From: Juglans regia
Taxonomy: Eukaryota > Streptophyta > Magnoliopsida > Fagales > Juglandaceae
Reading direction: 5' to 3'
DNA: 64,000 bases
Assembly (NCBI RefSeq): GCF_001411555.2
Contig: NC_049904.1
Location: 27,045,370-27,109,369, forward strand
The translations under genes and the position numbers were made by a program. The notes under the pieces were generated by a model. That model did no database searches and was not told where the DNA came from. It worked only from the letters and a program-made list of their open reading frames with translations. This document shows, one piece after another, positions 13,530 through 27,200 of this stretch (the stretch's first letter is position 1; each line of letters begins with the position of its first letter).

Positions 13530-13791
13530 ACCCAAAAGTTGTAGGCCTACAGCCCCTCTCCCTCCCAATGCCGCAACCACCCTCTCGTTAAACCATAGCG
13601 CCGTAGCCCTCGCCCCTTGAAACTGTAGCGCTGCAGCCCCTCCCTATTGTGAAACCGTAGCGCTGCAGCACTCCCTCCCTTGAAATTGTAGCACTGCAGC
13701 CCCTCCCTCTTGTGAAACTCTAGCGACGCAGTCTCTCCCTCTTGTGAAACCCTAGATCCCTAGCGCTGCAATCCCTCCCTCCAGTGAAACC

Positions 13792-14811
13792 TAGGGGTGC
13801 TACTCGCCCCCTACGGGACGGGGACACCTCTTCCTCTACTCGCCCCTCATGGGGCGGGGGATGGGGTTTTCACCAAGGTTTTGAATTTCGTTTCGTACCG
13901 GCCAGTACGGTTGAAATTTTTCGTACCGGCCGTCTGGCCGGTACAGAGACTATATACATTTCGTATCGGTTAAAATACCGACCGGTACCAGACGTACCGG
14001 CCTCAATTTCGGCCGGTACTGGCTGATATTTCAGCCTGTGTTTTTTTTTTTTTTTTTTTTCATTTTTTCAAACTATAAGTTTATTTTTTAACCCTCAATT
14101 CAGACTAGACTATTTATAATTTATATATATATATGTATTTATATATAATTTATTTATATATAGATTATTATTTTGAAATATAATTTTGAAATATAATTTA
14201 TTTATATATCGACTATTCCGAAATGTTATCCCGAAATGCTATCCCGAAACGGTATCGGTATCGAAATATTTCATTACAGTGCCTTGACCGGTATAACGTC
14301 CGGTACGGTACTCAAAACATTGGTTTTCACCCCCGTCCCCTGCCCCCGGGATGCGGGGGCGGGGGAGGGGTGCGGGGTGGACTCCCGCCTCTTTTCACTT
14401 AAAAAAAAAACATAAATTTATTTTATGTAAAAATTATTTATAAGTGCAAAAATAATTAAAAATACATTTTTAGATCCAAATTATAAATTTAAATTTTGTA
14501 AATATGACTATAATTTAAAAACTATATAATTTTTAAATTTGTTAGTGCATATTTTATGTAAATTATAGTGTATTAATTTTTAAATTATGTAGTTTTTGAA
14601 TTTGTCAATGCGTATTTTGTGAACAAGTCTAGCAAATTATAATATATATTTATATATATATAATTTGTAAAATATAAATAAATATTTATGTTTATATATA
14701 TGTATATAATATATACATATATATAAATGGGGACGGGGGCGGGGCGGGGTTGCTCGCCCCGCCATGCGGGGGTGGAGCGGAAGCTGGGCGGGGCCCCGCT
14801 GCCCACCCCTA
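13792..14811. mobile_element. hAT-type non-autonomous element with perfect 8-bp target duplication
   Basis: The left end is TAGGGGTGCTACTCGCC and the right end is GGGCAGCGGGG-type, reading CCGCTGCCCACCCCTA. The sequence GTGAAACC flanks both sides (13784-13791 and 14812-14819), an exact 8-bp target duplication. Arms are GC-rich and the centre AT-rich. There is no transposase. A second element is nested at 13874-14322. Confidence 0.75.
13874..14322. mobile_element. Second hAT-type element nested in the first
   Basis: The 449-bp segment begins CAAGGTTTTGAATTTCG and ends GTACTCAAAACATTG, giving inverted repeats CAAGGTTTTGA/CAATGTTTTGA. It is flanked by GTTTTCAC on both sides (13866-13873 and 14323-14330), an exact 8-bp duplication. 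Subterminal words such as GTACCGGCCGG repeat in both arms. No coding capacity. Confidence 0.75.
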
Positions 14812-15030
14812 GTGAAACCCTAGTGCCGAAGCCCTTCCCTCCTTGAAACCCTAGCGACGCAGCATCTCCCTCCTGCGAAACCCTAGTGCTGCGTCCCCTC
14901 CCTCCTACGAAAATCGTAGCGCCATCCGCAACCCTTCCGATCCCTCTTGTTGAAACTAGCACCGTTCACAGACCCTACCTCCCGTGAAACCCTAGCGATA
15001 GAGCCCCTCCCTCCCATGGAAACCCAAGCT

Positions 15031-17369
15031 CCCATTCTCCCCATCTCTTTTAGAGGTAGCACAGACCCTATTTGGTGATGCAGAGGTAGCATTTTCTCTC
15101 ATTCTCTTGTATCTCAACCCCTTTGATTCCTGAGGTTTAAGGTCTCTCCCACTACTGATTTCTCTAGTTTATTTGTTATAATGTAACAATTTCCTTTAAT
15201 CTTTGTTAATGTCCCGTGCTTGTTTTGACATTCTGAATTTGAAAAGAACCTCTGGTGCGTATAGGTGATAAACATCTCATCCTCCCATGTTTATATATGG
15301 GATTCCATTACCATATATTTCATCTATATGAACATGGAATCCAATATAATATGGGTTTGTTTTCACTAATTTACTCTACATATCAAAGCTCAAAAAATAA
15401 CTTTCTTCCAAAAATCATCTTAATAGAAAATAATTGTGGTTAGGGAAAGAAAGAACATGGTCTCAAAATTAGGACTGTATGTGCCGAGGCTTCGGTGAGA
15501 CACAAATTCATGCTTTTGTCCATTTGATAATTTTCGTCGTTAATTAGGTCTCTTCGGTTTTTAGAGTTGTCACATATATCTTAATATCTTTAATTAGTAC
15601 CTGGAAAAAGCTCATAACTGGTAGGGTGAAAAACCTGACATTTACACCAGCCAATAACATTTCAACAAGTAGAAGACTTATGTGATTTATTGTGTGTCCT
15701 AATGCATAGAATCAACCCTCTCATTTATCTCCCCTCTCCCCCATGCACACACTGCACTCTCCCTTCTCCTTTCCCCGATGCACAAAGCACTCTCCCCCAA
15801 CGCACAGTGCTTTCGTATTTTTCCCCTCTCACACTTCTTTCGTATACATCGGCCACAAAGGACTCTCCTACCCGTGATAGTAATCATGTAATTATATATA
15901 TGAAAGCTTTGCTTGGTAGTTGAGAAACGTGAGGAAACTGACGGAAATGGATTCTGGAGAACGTACTATAATCTAATCTGCTTTTTCCCACTCCCTTTTC
16001 GGTTGGGTCCCAACATGATAGTAAGGAAAAGTTAAAAGAACACCTTTTTTTCTCCTATACAAATGTATTTTGGCATTTTGGCTATTTCGATAGACACAGA
16101 GTGAGTGATAGGTGGAGGCTTTTCTTTTCTTGGGCCCCAAATGATTCGAATATATTTTCAAATTTAACTTCATTTTCTTATGAGCCAAACAGAGCATCGT
16201 GGTTTTAACTTCATTTTCAAATGCCCACTTCACTAGCCTTTTCACCCTAGAAAGACTTGACCGGATAAAGCGGGTTGTGGTCTTGGTTTGATTTGTTGGC
16301 TTACAAGAATTTCTGGTGTTATTTGGTACTTCAAATGTAACAGCACATTCTGGGGGTCTTCTTTTTCTAGCTTCACAGAATCCAAATAAATAGAATCACA
16401 CCCGTGAATGATTGGATTTGATTTGTTTTTGTTGGGCTGGGACTGCATAGGATTTCCATCTCTTGTCGATGGCCACAGATCTCTCGATCCTTGAGGGGGG
16501 CAACAATCGGAGGAGAGAGTCGAGCAGCTTGGTGGCCACATATCTTATTCCAGAGGGAGAGAAAGAGAGCGATGGGGGGTGGGGGGGAGAGCAGATGACG
16601 GGGTGGGGTGAGGGAGGGAGAGAGTGGGGGGAAGAGCTGTTGAAAAAAAATGTCCACATGTGTGTTAGTGTAAACTCTATTTTACTGCAAGTACTCCTGT
16701 GTGACAGCTTGTGATTTACGAATATAAAATATGGAAAAATATTCAACTGGCCTAGATCAGACGCTCTCTTAGTATATATTTAGATAGTGAGATGTGAGTT
16801 TTTTATTTTAGATAAAAGTTTAAAATATTATGTTTTATCTCATTTACTAAACCTACCCTTAATACATTAAGCCATATCGATTTATTTCATTGGAAAGTAC
16901 TCTTATGGGTAACCATTTTCTTAAGCACACTGTTACAATTTCATCTTCATGCTACGTACATACATGTATAACATGATTTGCATTGGATCTGGGAAGTTGA
17001 AAAAGAGAAAAGGTTTAAGGTCGTCAACGGGGAAATTGCCAGCTAGCTTTGATTTTCATAAAAGTATACTGTATCATGTCCTTGATCTTCTAGTACTCAT
17101 GATGGCATACGTACCGCGTGCATATTGTGACTTTGAATTGCATGATCTTTTGCAGGTTTCTAATTAGAGAGTACTAGCTACAAAAAAATACAAAATAATT
17201 TTTCAAACTAACGTGATTTTCATGATATGTCGAATTTATTTTATAATAAAAATAATTTAATAATTTATAAAATTAAATCAATTTATAAAATTTTATTTTT
17301 GTGTAATATATCACTTTATAACTAAAATATTTATCTTGTTATAATTAAATTCCCTTTATTGTTGAATTA
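15031..17369. other. Intergenic, no supported gene
   Basis: Positions 15040-15160 are pyrimidine-rich and could be a transcript leader, but no coding exon follows. A purine-rich stretch lies at 16540-16640. A family B-like palindrome lies at about 17170-17340. Short reading frames here lack recognisable domains. Confidence 0.45.
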
Positions 17370-17374
17370 GAAAA

Positions 17375-19590
17375 TGTGATACTTCATATTTTAATGTATT
17401 TTAACTAAATGATTATTTTAATTAATTTAAATATTGGTTTTCTTGTTATAAAATTTATTGGATTTCTCGTTGATTTATTTCATGATTTTTAAGTTGTGAA
17501 ATCTATTTTGGTGTGTTTTCTTAATATTAAAAATTGTTTTGCATTTATTTAAATTGTTCTTTAATCTAAATTAGTTGTTTGTGGATTTTAAAATTATTGT
17601 GTTGTTGGATTTAATTATTTTATTTTACTTAGTCTTTGTGTTTAAATTATTTTATTTAAATTTATTGTTTTGAAATAATTTTCGTTTGATCATTTTGTGA
17701 CCTAAGTTGTGAGGATTTGACCTAATTTCTTTCCCTATATTTTTATTTTCCTCTATTTGTTTTCTTTTCTTTTTCTCCTCATTTTCTTTTCTCCTCTCTC
17801 TCTCCTCTCCCGTGCGCGAGGCCTCTATTTCTCCCATCCGTGCGCCATCCACCTAGGGCAGCTGTGCGCCGCCCATCTTCGTCACCGCCCCTCTCATTCT
17901 TCTCCCCACCGGCCGGCGACCTCACCTCCCAATTTCCAGCTACTCTCTTGTCGCCGTGGGCCTCCACGCACAACATCATGCCGTAGCCACCATTTGTTCC
18001 AGCGTAGCCGTCGATCCACCTCCGGCCACTATCTCTTCACCACATCATCATTGACCTCCCAACAACATAACCCACCCATCCTCAGCTCCAATCCGCCATC
18101 AGTGAAGCTCCATTATCCACATTTCCGTTTTGAGCATTTTGGCCTCCAAACACCTCCCACGCCGCCACCCACGGCCAACTACTACCACCATTAATTTCAC
18201 CGACATCCCTAAGCCATTCCTTTGTAATCTCAAGTCTTTATTTATTCCCGTTCAAAATCTTGCATTTTGAGACCCGCGGCCATAATGCATTTTGCACTGT
18301 TATGTTGCTATGCCGCCACCTCTTACACCTTCGTGATCATTTAAAAACTATATTATAGCACTGTAAGTATTTTTCCAAATAACTTTTGAAATTTAAATGT
18401 ATTTTTGCGCTAACTCATTTATTTACTGTGATTGGTTGGTTGTGCCGAACTGAGTCCTAGGAGTAAGGGGGTCGGTTGGATTGGAGGATGAAGTTGTTTG
18501 TGTGATTGGTTTATATTGAGATTTTTTGGTTGTTGGATATTAATGTCATGTCTTGTACATTGCATGTTTGCACGCATGTTCCTGTTTGTAAATGAAAACT
18601 GGATTTTCGTGTAATTGCATTCATGTTCATGTGTATATTTTAAAATTAGATTTTCATGTGAAAGGAAAGAGACTGTAGGGATGGTGGTAAGCAGGGATGG
18701 TGATAGAGTCCTGCCTGTGATTCTCGCCTACGGTGCACGCAGTAGGGATGTTGGTAGAGTCCCGCCTGTGATTCCGGCCTATGGTGCATGCGGTAGGGAT
18801 GGTGGTATAGTCCCGCATGTTATTCCCGCCTACAGTGCTCTGATATGTACTCATTGTGTGGAAATGAACTGTAGGGATGGTGGTAAGTGGGGATGGGTAG
18901 TAGAGTCCCGCCTGTGATTCCCGCCTATGGTGCAGGCGATAGGGATGGTGGTAGAGTCCCGCCTACAATGCAAGCGGTAGGGATGGTGGTATAGTCCCGC
19001 TTGCAATTCTCGCCTACAGTGTCAGATAAATAGTTGGATTTTGTGTGAATCATTTTCTGGGAAAATGAAAGATTATATTTTTGGCTAAAATGAGATTTTG
19101 GCATGTGTTGGAAAATAATCATTTTCAAGAAAAATGATGTTTTGGATCTAATGCATATTTCATCATATGCATGCATAATTGTTGGTTGCATTAATATATT
19201 TTTATCTCGTGGGTTGTTTTGATTATTACTTACCTGGTATCGCAGATTTTGATGCAGATGAGGACAAAGAGCCTGAGGGATTGGCTCCGTGAAGGGAATG
19301 ACATGTGGTTACTTTTGGATTATGGGATTTGTTTCCTTTTTTGTCTATGTATTCCGCCTTCTACTTTATTTTATTGATAACTGTATAAATTTTTAAAGAC
19401 AATTTATTTTGAATATTTGTATTAAACAATTCTAGTACTTAGTCGACGTATTTAAATTATCCGTTGCGTTTTTACTGTACATTGTTACATGTACACACAC
19501 TTGACACTATCGTTGGGATGCGTGACCGTGTTGTCATCATCCCAACGTCACTATCTCTATGTTGCCGTACGAGGGAGTCGGGGCGTCACA
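17375..19590. mobile_element. Solo LTR, copy A (TG...CA, 5-bp target duplication)
   Basis: The 2216-bp segment starts TGTGATACTTCATATTTT and ends GGGGCGTCACA, the TG...CA form of an LTR, and is flanked by GAAAA on both sides (17370-17374 and 19591-19595). A closely related segment at 58521-60755 has its own duplication. No gag or pol is present and only one such segment is seen here, so a solo LTR left by recombination is the simplest reading. A CT-rich tract near 17755-17815 precedes a Pro/Ser-rich spurious frame. The long LTR would suit a Gypsy-type element, which is an inference. Confidence 0.7.
18674..19020. repeat. Minisatellite inside solo LTR A, about 40-75 bp spacing
   Basis: The motif TAGGGATGGTGGTA followed by AGTCCCGCCTGTGATTC recurs six times or so, at about 18675, 18743, 18794, 18872, 18940 and 18978. 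The matching part of solo LTR B (58521-60755) lacks this array and has ATATGATATG-type repeats instead. Confidence 0.7.
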
Positions 19591-19595
19591 GAAAA

Positions 19596-21391
19596 CTTAA
19601 CTATCATTTTATTTTATTTTTTCCCGAATGGGCGATTGAGAATGGATCGAAGAACTGATATGAAACAAAGAAAAATATAAATACGTAACACTTTATACAA
19701 CACTTTATGCAATAATGTTTTAAAATGAGGAGTATTTTTATAAAATACCTTATAAAATACCTTGTATATGCTACACAAAAGCTGTAGCATATACAAGAAT
19801 TGGTCACTTTGAACGCGCAGGAGTTGAGAAAGAACAACAATTTTGGCATCGAGAATCGATTGAATCAATCAAATTGGCTTCTGAAGTTAGCGGGAGAGAG
19901 ATCAGTTTGAGAGAGAGAGAGACAGAGAGAGAGAGAGAGATCGGTCTGGGCGCAGTTGGTGTGCGGCCCAAGTTGTTGTTATGGAAAAGCCTATAACCAA
20001 TATTTTATCTTTGGAAGCCCAATAGATTAGTTTACATGATTGCCATGCATTAATTATACACACCATTTATTACAGGATCTAATAATATAAGACGTCCACC
20101 AAATTGTAATAGTATCATTAAAGCCCCTTCCGTTAATAATAATAATAATAACAATAAAATCTCTAAGAAGAAAATTTACAAGGAAGTTTTACATACATCA
20201 CACATTTTCGCTTAATTAATATACAATTTATCATTTTTATCATTCTATATATATCTTAATATTTAAATATGCGCGTGTTTAAATAAAATAATAAAAATAA
20301 CAAATTATATATTAATTAGGTGGATGTGTGTGATGTAAGATTTTCTTGTAATATTTCTTAAAGGTATTATGCTAAAGAGGTCAATTAATGGTACTTATTG
20401 TAAAAAAATTGTGTAGATCAAATTGAAAGATGAAAATAGTTCAAGAAAAGTTCTTTGAGTAATGCTAGTGAGAAGCTAATATAGCAGTGCACACTTTATA
20501 TTCACTGCGTGGCTACTTCTAATTGATTGTTCCCAACACTTACTTAGAGAGATGTGTGGTCTAGATGATACCACATCATGTGTATAAAATAGATACTCTT
20601 AATAATGACTTCTATCTATATTTATTCAAATTATTTATATTCAGATGTTTCTTTATATATAAAAAAAACACCTCTTTTCAAATTAAAAAAAAAAAATTAA
20701 TCATTTGATGTCATATATAAGACAAGAAAATGACTGATGACAAAATGATGAATAGGATATATATATATATTTTATAATGATAAGCTAATAACTAATTAAT
20801 AACTTATAAATAATTTCAAATATAATAATATTTTTTATTATATTTAAACACATCAAATAAAAAATAAAAGTTAAAATAATATTATTTTATATATATAATA
20901 AGTTTATCGTTTTTTTTATAGAAAAATATTACCCGCACCATTGTTTAATTATTTATTGGTATGTAGTACTGTTTGTCATTTGTGACTAAAGCAACAATCT
21001 ACCCATTTGTACGTAGGACCTACATCAGCGATAGCCTTGACCTTTACAACTCATACATAAGGTTAAAACGAAATTATCATGGATGCCGCTTTGTTATGAT
21101 TGTGTTCTTCTTTTCCCGATCATAAAGCCAGATCCTTGATTGGTATGTGCATAGTGCGTGTACGATAACAAGCTGTCTTCCAAGGGGAGAACCAATTAAA
21201 TTAAAGAATTGTGAAGTCGATTGTTCTTTAATTGGCATGTTTCACGTTGGTACGTCCTTGTGATATATTTTAAACAAAAATTCTAGAAACCACGCCCTCC
21301 CTCCACATGATTAGCATATAATTAAAAATGTTAAATTTACCTTCATTTAAAACACTTTCTCATATGTTTTCAGAGCTTTTCACCTTATGAG
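19596..21391. other. Intergenic, no gene seen
   Basis: AT-rich sequence with (GA)n near 19910-19940, (AAT)n near 20138-20150 and (TA)n near 20757-20770. A short inverted repeat at 19738-19795 (CTTGTATATGCTAC and its reverse) could fold but shows no known RNA. Confidence 0.45.
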
Positions 21392-21960
21392 TAGGGACGT
21401 CAAATCTTGTTAACGGATCGTATTCGTATCGTATCAAGATATGTATATTATACTATATAGGTCAATTCTAACCCGACCCGTTAAGTTTATCGTGTCAAAA
21501 TCTCAAACCCTAATACGACCCAATAACATAACGGGTCATGTCGTGTCAACCCGTTTTGATCTATTTATATAAATGGATTGAAACAAACTCAAAATTAACC
21601 TCTTTAATCTAGTTATAAGTTTAGCATAATTTTATATAAAAATTAAAATCATAATATCTATAAAAAAATATAAAACTAACTACAAGTCCAAAATTACAAT
21701 CTAAACAATAAAAATATCAAAATTAAAATCCCAACAATTTTATTTTTTAAGTATAAGGATATAATTGTAATTTTAACTTTCTTAACGAGTCATAACGGAT
21801 TATAACGGGTTGATAACGTCCGTTATCAACCCGTTAAACTATCGTGTCTTAACGGGTCAACCTGTTTTGATCCGAACCCGTTAAGGGTAAACTCTAACCC
21901 CCTTTTATCGTGTCGTGTTCGTGTTGGATTAATGGATCGTGTCAAATATTGACACCCCTA
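21392..21960. mobile_element. hAT-type MITE with degraded target duplication
   Basis: The left end is TAGGGACGTCAAATC and the reversed right end is TAGGGGTGTCAATATTTGAC. Subterminal words built on AACCCGTTAAG/AACGGGTCA repeat in both arms. The flanks CTTATGAG and CCCATGAG match at six of eight bases. The 569-bp element has no coding capacity. Confidence 0.6.
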
Positions 21961-22368
21961 CCCATGAGTATCACCCACGGGAGAGAAATCTTTAGAAGCA
22001 ATGCTTCTTCTCTCAAGCGAAACCGTCCAACGTACGAGGCTCATTATTACAGAACGAAACCCAGTCATCCATGACGAACACAATAATGAACTTTGTCATC
22101 AACCCACATAAGAATCAAATAATCACGAAACCCATAATTAAACACAACCATTAAACGATCTCAAAACAAGTTATATATATAAAAAAAAAAACAATAAAAA
22201 ACGAATTAGAAACGTGCCTTTCTTCTACCAATTAATGGGTTTGAGAGGGTTTTGTATGACAAAAAACAACATAGAAAACATACTGCCTCATTAATCATGA
22301 TTTGGGAAATCAAAGGGGCATTTGATCAATTGATCCCAATATGGATGCTCCAAAAAACAAATGGAGAA

Positions 22369-22442
<74 letters not shown>

Positions 22443-22934
22443 TCCTTGAACCTTCAATTTGACGTGTATATATGGTTCGGTCGGTAAGGAAAAAGAAAGG
22501 ACTAAAGCAACAGAGAAATGAACTTTTGGCGTGAATGGAGGTATAGGTGGTATACGTGGTCTTCAGATTTTGATAACTAATTTTGGGGCTCTGTGATTTT
22601 TTTTTGGTGAAGCTCATGTGCGGGAGTAGGGTTCATGAATTCATGATAAGAAATGCTGATCGAAGTCATACAAAGGAGAAGAAGCTTCTGTTTGATTCTT
22701 TTTTTGTTTTGTTTTATTTTTTTCTTCAACATGCATGATATCCACGTCAGCAATTCGTGCACTACAGGGGCATCCTTGTAGCACTGCTGTATTTTTAAAG
22801 TTCCTAGCTTTTATCTTTTTTTAATCTTTTATATTTTTTAGATAAATAAATTACTGATTTTTTCATTTTATTTTTTTATTTAAATTATTATATCAAGTAT
22901 ACCTCAAGACTAACGCATCCGGAGTAGTTCTTTA

Positions 22935-22969
<35 letters not shown>

Positions 22970-24133
22970 ATGTACGAATCCAATATTAATATTCAATATT
23001 GAAGTCTTCACGTACAATTAATCGAGTGTAGTAAAACTAATTAGTATTAATGAGCTAGCTAGGGGTCCATTGATTTAATATATTATACACGGGCAAGATT
23101 AAATATTTTAAAGCCTGCATGCATGCATGCATGATTTATCTATCTATCTCTATTCAAAATTTGATCCTTACCAATTCGATCAAACTATTAAAAAAGAAAT
23201 CTAGCAATCCTACTTCAAAAAGAAAAGTGTCTCCCACATCGAGGGAGGGCAATAATGCGAGCAATAGGATATGGGCAATATTAATGAGCAATGGGATCTA
23301 ACTAATTTTCAATTGGATCAGGAATATCGAAGTACTATAACATATGTGTGTGTGTTTGTGCAGGACAATCTTCATTACTTTTATGTAACTTGTCTGATTA
23401 TCATGTCTTATAAATTAACGTTGGAATTTAGTGAATATTAATATACAGTTATTTATTTGATGATATTATATAAATTCACTGATCACTTGTAATTATCAGA
23501 TCAACCAAAACAATATGGACGTCTTGATCATACATCATGACAAACTGTGGCCGCGACAATGTACTTTAATAATTTCTCTTTACGAGCTGTAAAGATTGAG
23601 CTTGATCATGTAGATATTGCGATAGCCACCTATTATTAATAATAATAATAAAAGCTAAAAAAAGAGACCTTTAATTTACAGCGCTGGTCAAGAGAAATTA
23701 GTATTATGAATACATATAATATAATCAAGCCGTACTAATTCATGTGTGTATGCATATTAGTTTATGATTATTTTGTTCTTTTTATTAGTTAAATGATCAA
23801 CAATCAAAGATAGCTAACTCGTGATCATATGTCGTTATTGATTGATGCATGCATCATGAAAAGTATACAACATTGACATGACGACTTGATCAAAAGATGA
23901 AAGAAAAAGAGTTAATTGCATGGCATGTTTCACATATCTCCGATACGTTTGAGGCCCCTTTAGGAAGTGGCGATCGAATACTATCTATTGCTTTTTCTAA
24001 TCAGATCACTATCGAAGAATCTCAATTATTTTGGGTCCATTAATTGCGTATATTAGTGATCTCTTTAATTAGTCTTTTGTGTTTTGTTTTTTTCCTACCC
24101 AAAAGATGAGTAAATAATTCCCGGCCAGCCAAA
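21961..24133. other. Intergenic upstream of the ankyrin gene; no gene seen
   Basis: Contains a long (GA)n tract (listed separately) and a (TA)n tract at about 22944-22970. No supported exon or RNA gene is visible. Confidence 0.45.
22368..22439. repeat. (GA)n microsatellite
   Basis: Nearly uninterrupted GA dinucleotides over about 70 bp. The repeated Arg-Glu and Ser-Leu reading frames across it are artefacts. Confidence 0.95.
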
Positions 24134-24139
24134 TATAAA
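24134..24139 (+). promoter_or_regulatory. Putative TATA box of the intact ankyrin gene
   Basis: TATAAA lies 89 bp upstream of the ATG at 24223, followed by a pyrimidine-rich leader. The edge ankyrin gene has a TATATAAAA at nearly the same distance from its ATG. No transcript data are available. Confidence 0.45.
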
Positions 24140-24222
24140 GTATCCTATATATCTCTCTCGTTCTGATCTGCATCTACATCTCTGATCTTCTACTCTCTCT
24201 CACACGATTGATCAACCGATCG

Positions 24223-27200
24223 ATGGATTACGATGCAGATCAGAAGCAGGTTGCCGCTACAGATCAGGAGTTAAATGCAGAGCTGTACAAAGCTCTGTTG
24301 AACGACGACGGGAAGGAGGTGAAGCGACTGTGTGAAACTCTTCCAGACCGCGCAATGCACATACTGACCATTCACAAAGACACAGTGCTCCACAAGGCTA
24401 CTTACTCGAAACAAGAATGCTTGGCTCTTGACCTTCTCCAGGCCTTGCGTCCAGATCAAGATGATCTGGAGAAAATGACTAGACAAAACAATTCCGGAAA
24501 CACCATCCTCCACGAGGCTGCTACTCTCGACAAAGCACAGGTCGCCATGATGATGTTGGAGAAAGCACCGGATTTGTTAAAAATGAAGAACGACCTCGGA
24601 GAAACTGCACTCTTTAGGGCAGCCCGCTACGGAAAGACTGAGTGTTTCAACTTTCTCGCACGTAAGATCTCAGAAACTAATGAAGAGGAAGAGATTTTTA
24701 CTAAGAGGAAAGACATGACCACTATTCTTCACACCGCCATCCTTTCTCAGCACTTTGGTGAGTCTCCATGCGAGTACCTACTATTTGTATCTATGAATTC
24801 TTTTTCTTTGTTCGTGTGGCTTTATGTTTGTGTGAGCGCACCATTGCTTTTCATACGTAAAATGCGTAAACAGATTTGGCTCTGCAAATAGCTAGAGAAT
24901 TCAAACATTTAATTAAAGAAAAAGACGAAGCTGGGATGACAGCTCTTCAGCACCTCTCATGCAACCCTTCAGCTTTTGAGACTGTGCGTAGACGGGGATT
25001 CCTGCATAGATTTTCCAAATTCGGTACGTCTCTACAAATTGACAATTTCATTATTACTTCTAAGAGATTTCAATATTAAAATTGATATATTTTTATGTGA
25101 TATTTCAAATTTATTTTCAATAAAAATAACTTTACAATATCATAGAAATATATCAGTAATTTGTGAATTTATTTTTATAAAATTCCTTTTATGTCTAAAA
25201 CATTTCTTACTAATGTTAGGTACTACAAGCACCAAATAGATAAACTCCGTGCAAGTGCATTGTAAAATAGTGTATGTGTCCCACAATAAAATAATAGAAA
25301 ATAATAGATGTTTTTTACACTTTCATGGAGGGGTCTACTTTTTTATACAAAGACTGTGCAAGACTCGTTTATTTGTGGCTTATACTAATGATAATTACTT
25401 ATATACGTATATATGTATATATAAATATAGTAGTGCTATTTGAAGGTATTTATATTACACATCATCGACATGGTATAATTTGATTTGTAAGATAATTTTA
25501 AAATTACGTGGATGGTGTTGTGTAAAGTAAGCCTTCAAATAGAATTTTTCATATATATATGATCGAGATCCTAGCTTGCTGGTTACTCATCTAATTAAAA
25601 CTCCCTTAGTTATACAAAGAAAGTAAGATGCAATTGTTAATTTGTTGATTTTAAAGGAGATACATTTAATTTCTTTATCATGTTATGACTCATGTTCATA
25701 GCGAATAAGATGTCCCTCTTTTTTGCGATGGTGCGTGTTAGGAGAAAGTCAAGTCTCCTACAAATCTTTAAATAAGTTGTAGACTGGCATTCCATTTTGA
25801 AAAATCGGTTTTTCATAATTTTTTTCATGTTGGGACCTACATTTTTCAAATGAACTACACTAAATTTAAAATCTAATATCATTACTCATTTTACTAATTG
25901 AAGTCGAATATGAATGTTTTACATTAGAATAATGGTTATTATAAATGTCAGTTTAGACCTAATTAATTTAGGACTAGTAATCTGAAAGTATGACGTGCTA
26001 TAAATTAATGATTGCCTTGTCGAAATAAATACTGCTCAAAGGACGTATATTTCAGAAAACTTCTTCAAATTAGGAGGTCTGGATGTTGAGACGTGGAGAA
26101 AAAGGTGAGAAATATTGAGACGAGATTTAATGGATTTTTGTGAAAGTAGTGGGTCGTATAACTGTAAATCAGTGGCGTTGCGATGTATATATATTCACAA
26201 GATTAAAATATTAGAAGAGCTCGAGACATGTAAAAATGCATGTATACAATAACCGCTGACCTTTAGTATTCAACAGTCAAGATGCACTGCAGTTGGGGGG
26301 CCAGACGCGATAAAGTTGTAGAGGAAGGAGACGAGCATTCCGCGTTGGAGCTTGCCAGAATCTTAGTTAAACAAGATACCTCATGGGTGTCTACTAGTTC
26401 TGTAACTGATGTGAATAAGCCAACACTGTATAAAAAATCTAGTAGTACTCAGTCTGATGTTTCATCTCGTGACAAGGGAAGTGATCAGGGACTGGGAGGG
26501 TTGCTCTCTTCTAAATCTATACCAGAAGAGTATTTTCAATATTCAGAGATGGGAGGAGGAGAACGGCTGGTTCAAGAGTACTGTAATTCTGTACAACAAG
26601 AGAAAGAGGGAGGAATTACACCATTGTTTATAGCAACTAAGTCAGGCTGCGTAGAGATAGTGAGAGAAATACTTAAAACATACCCTCAGGCAGTTGAGCA
26701 CATCGACAAGCTCGGGCGGACTATATTGCACGTTGCTATCAAGTACCGCCAGTTGGAGATTTTCAAGCTTGTGTTGGAAATGGAAGTCCCCATGAGGTGG
26801 CTGGTTCGAAGACTTGACAACAAGGAGAATTCCATTCTACACATGGTTGGTAAAAAAAGAGCGGATTATGTACCTGAAAAGTTGCGAGGCCCGGCACTTG
26901 AATTGCAGGAGGAGTTGATCTGGTTTGAGGTATATACCTACACGTTTTCATGCATGGTCTACAGCTTTACGAATGCGGTAAGTGCTTTTTTGGCATGTTA
27001 TCAATGTGGTTTTAATGTTTTTCTTTTTCATTGCAGCGAGTTAAACTAGTCACAAAAGCCCATTTCATTGATCATCGAAACAATATGAATGAGACGGCTG
27101 AAGGCTTATTTGCTAGTGCCAACAAAGATCTCCGAGACTCGGCCAGAGAATGGCTAAAGCACACATCAGAAGGGTGCTCAATTGTGGCAGTTCTCATTGC

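Larger units (their letters stand above)
13530..15030. repeat. Minisatellite, about 32-bp unit containing GTGAAACCCTAGCG, split by a transposon
   Basis: A unit of about 31-33 bp, approximately CTCCCTCTTGTGAAACC followed by GTAGCGCTGCAGCCC, repeats imperfectly about seven or eight times before 13791 and about seven times after 14812. The array is interrupted by the hAT-like element at 13792-14811, whose target duplication GTGAAACC is itself part of the repeat unit. The array is non-coding as far as can be seen. The AAACCCTAG word resembles, but is not, the plant telomere repeat. Confidence 0.7.

Noticed and set aside
13530..15030. Interstitial telomere repeats
   Set aside because: The array contains AAACCCTAG words but spaced at about 32 bp, not contiguous TTTAGGG units.
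16242..16746. Group of minus-strand frames near a purine-rich tract
   Set aside because: Overlapping in three frames, no domain, low complexity.
17757..18194. 145-residue Pro/Ser/His-rich frame
   Set aside because: It lies in solo LTR A in a CT-rich region and the equivalent frame in solo LTR B is not conserved.
22291..22617. Ser-Leu repeat frame
   Set aside because: Product of the (GA)n microsatellite.
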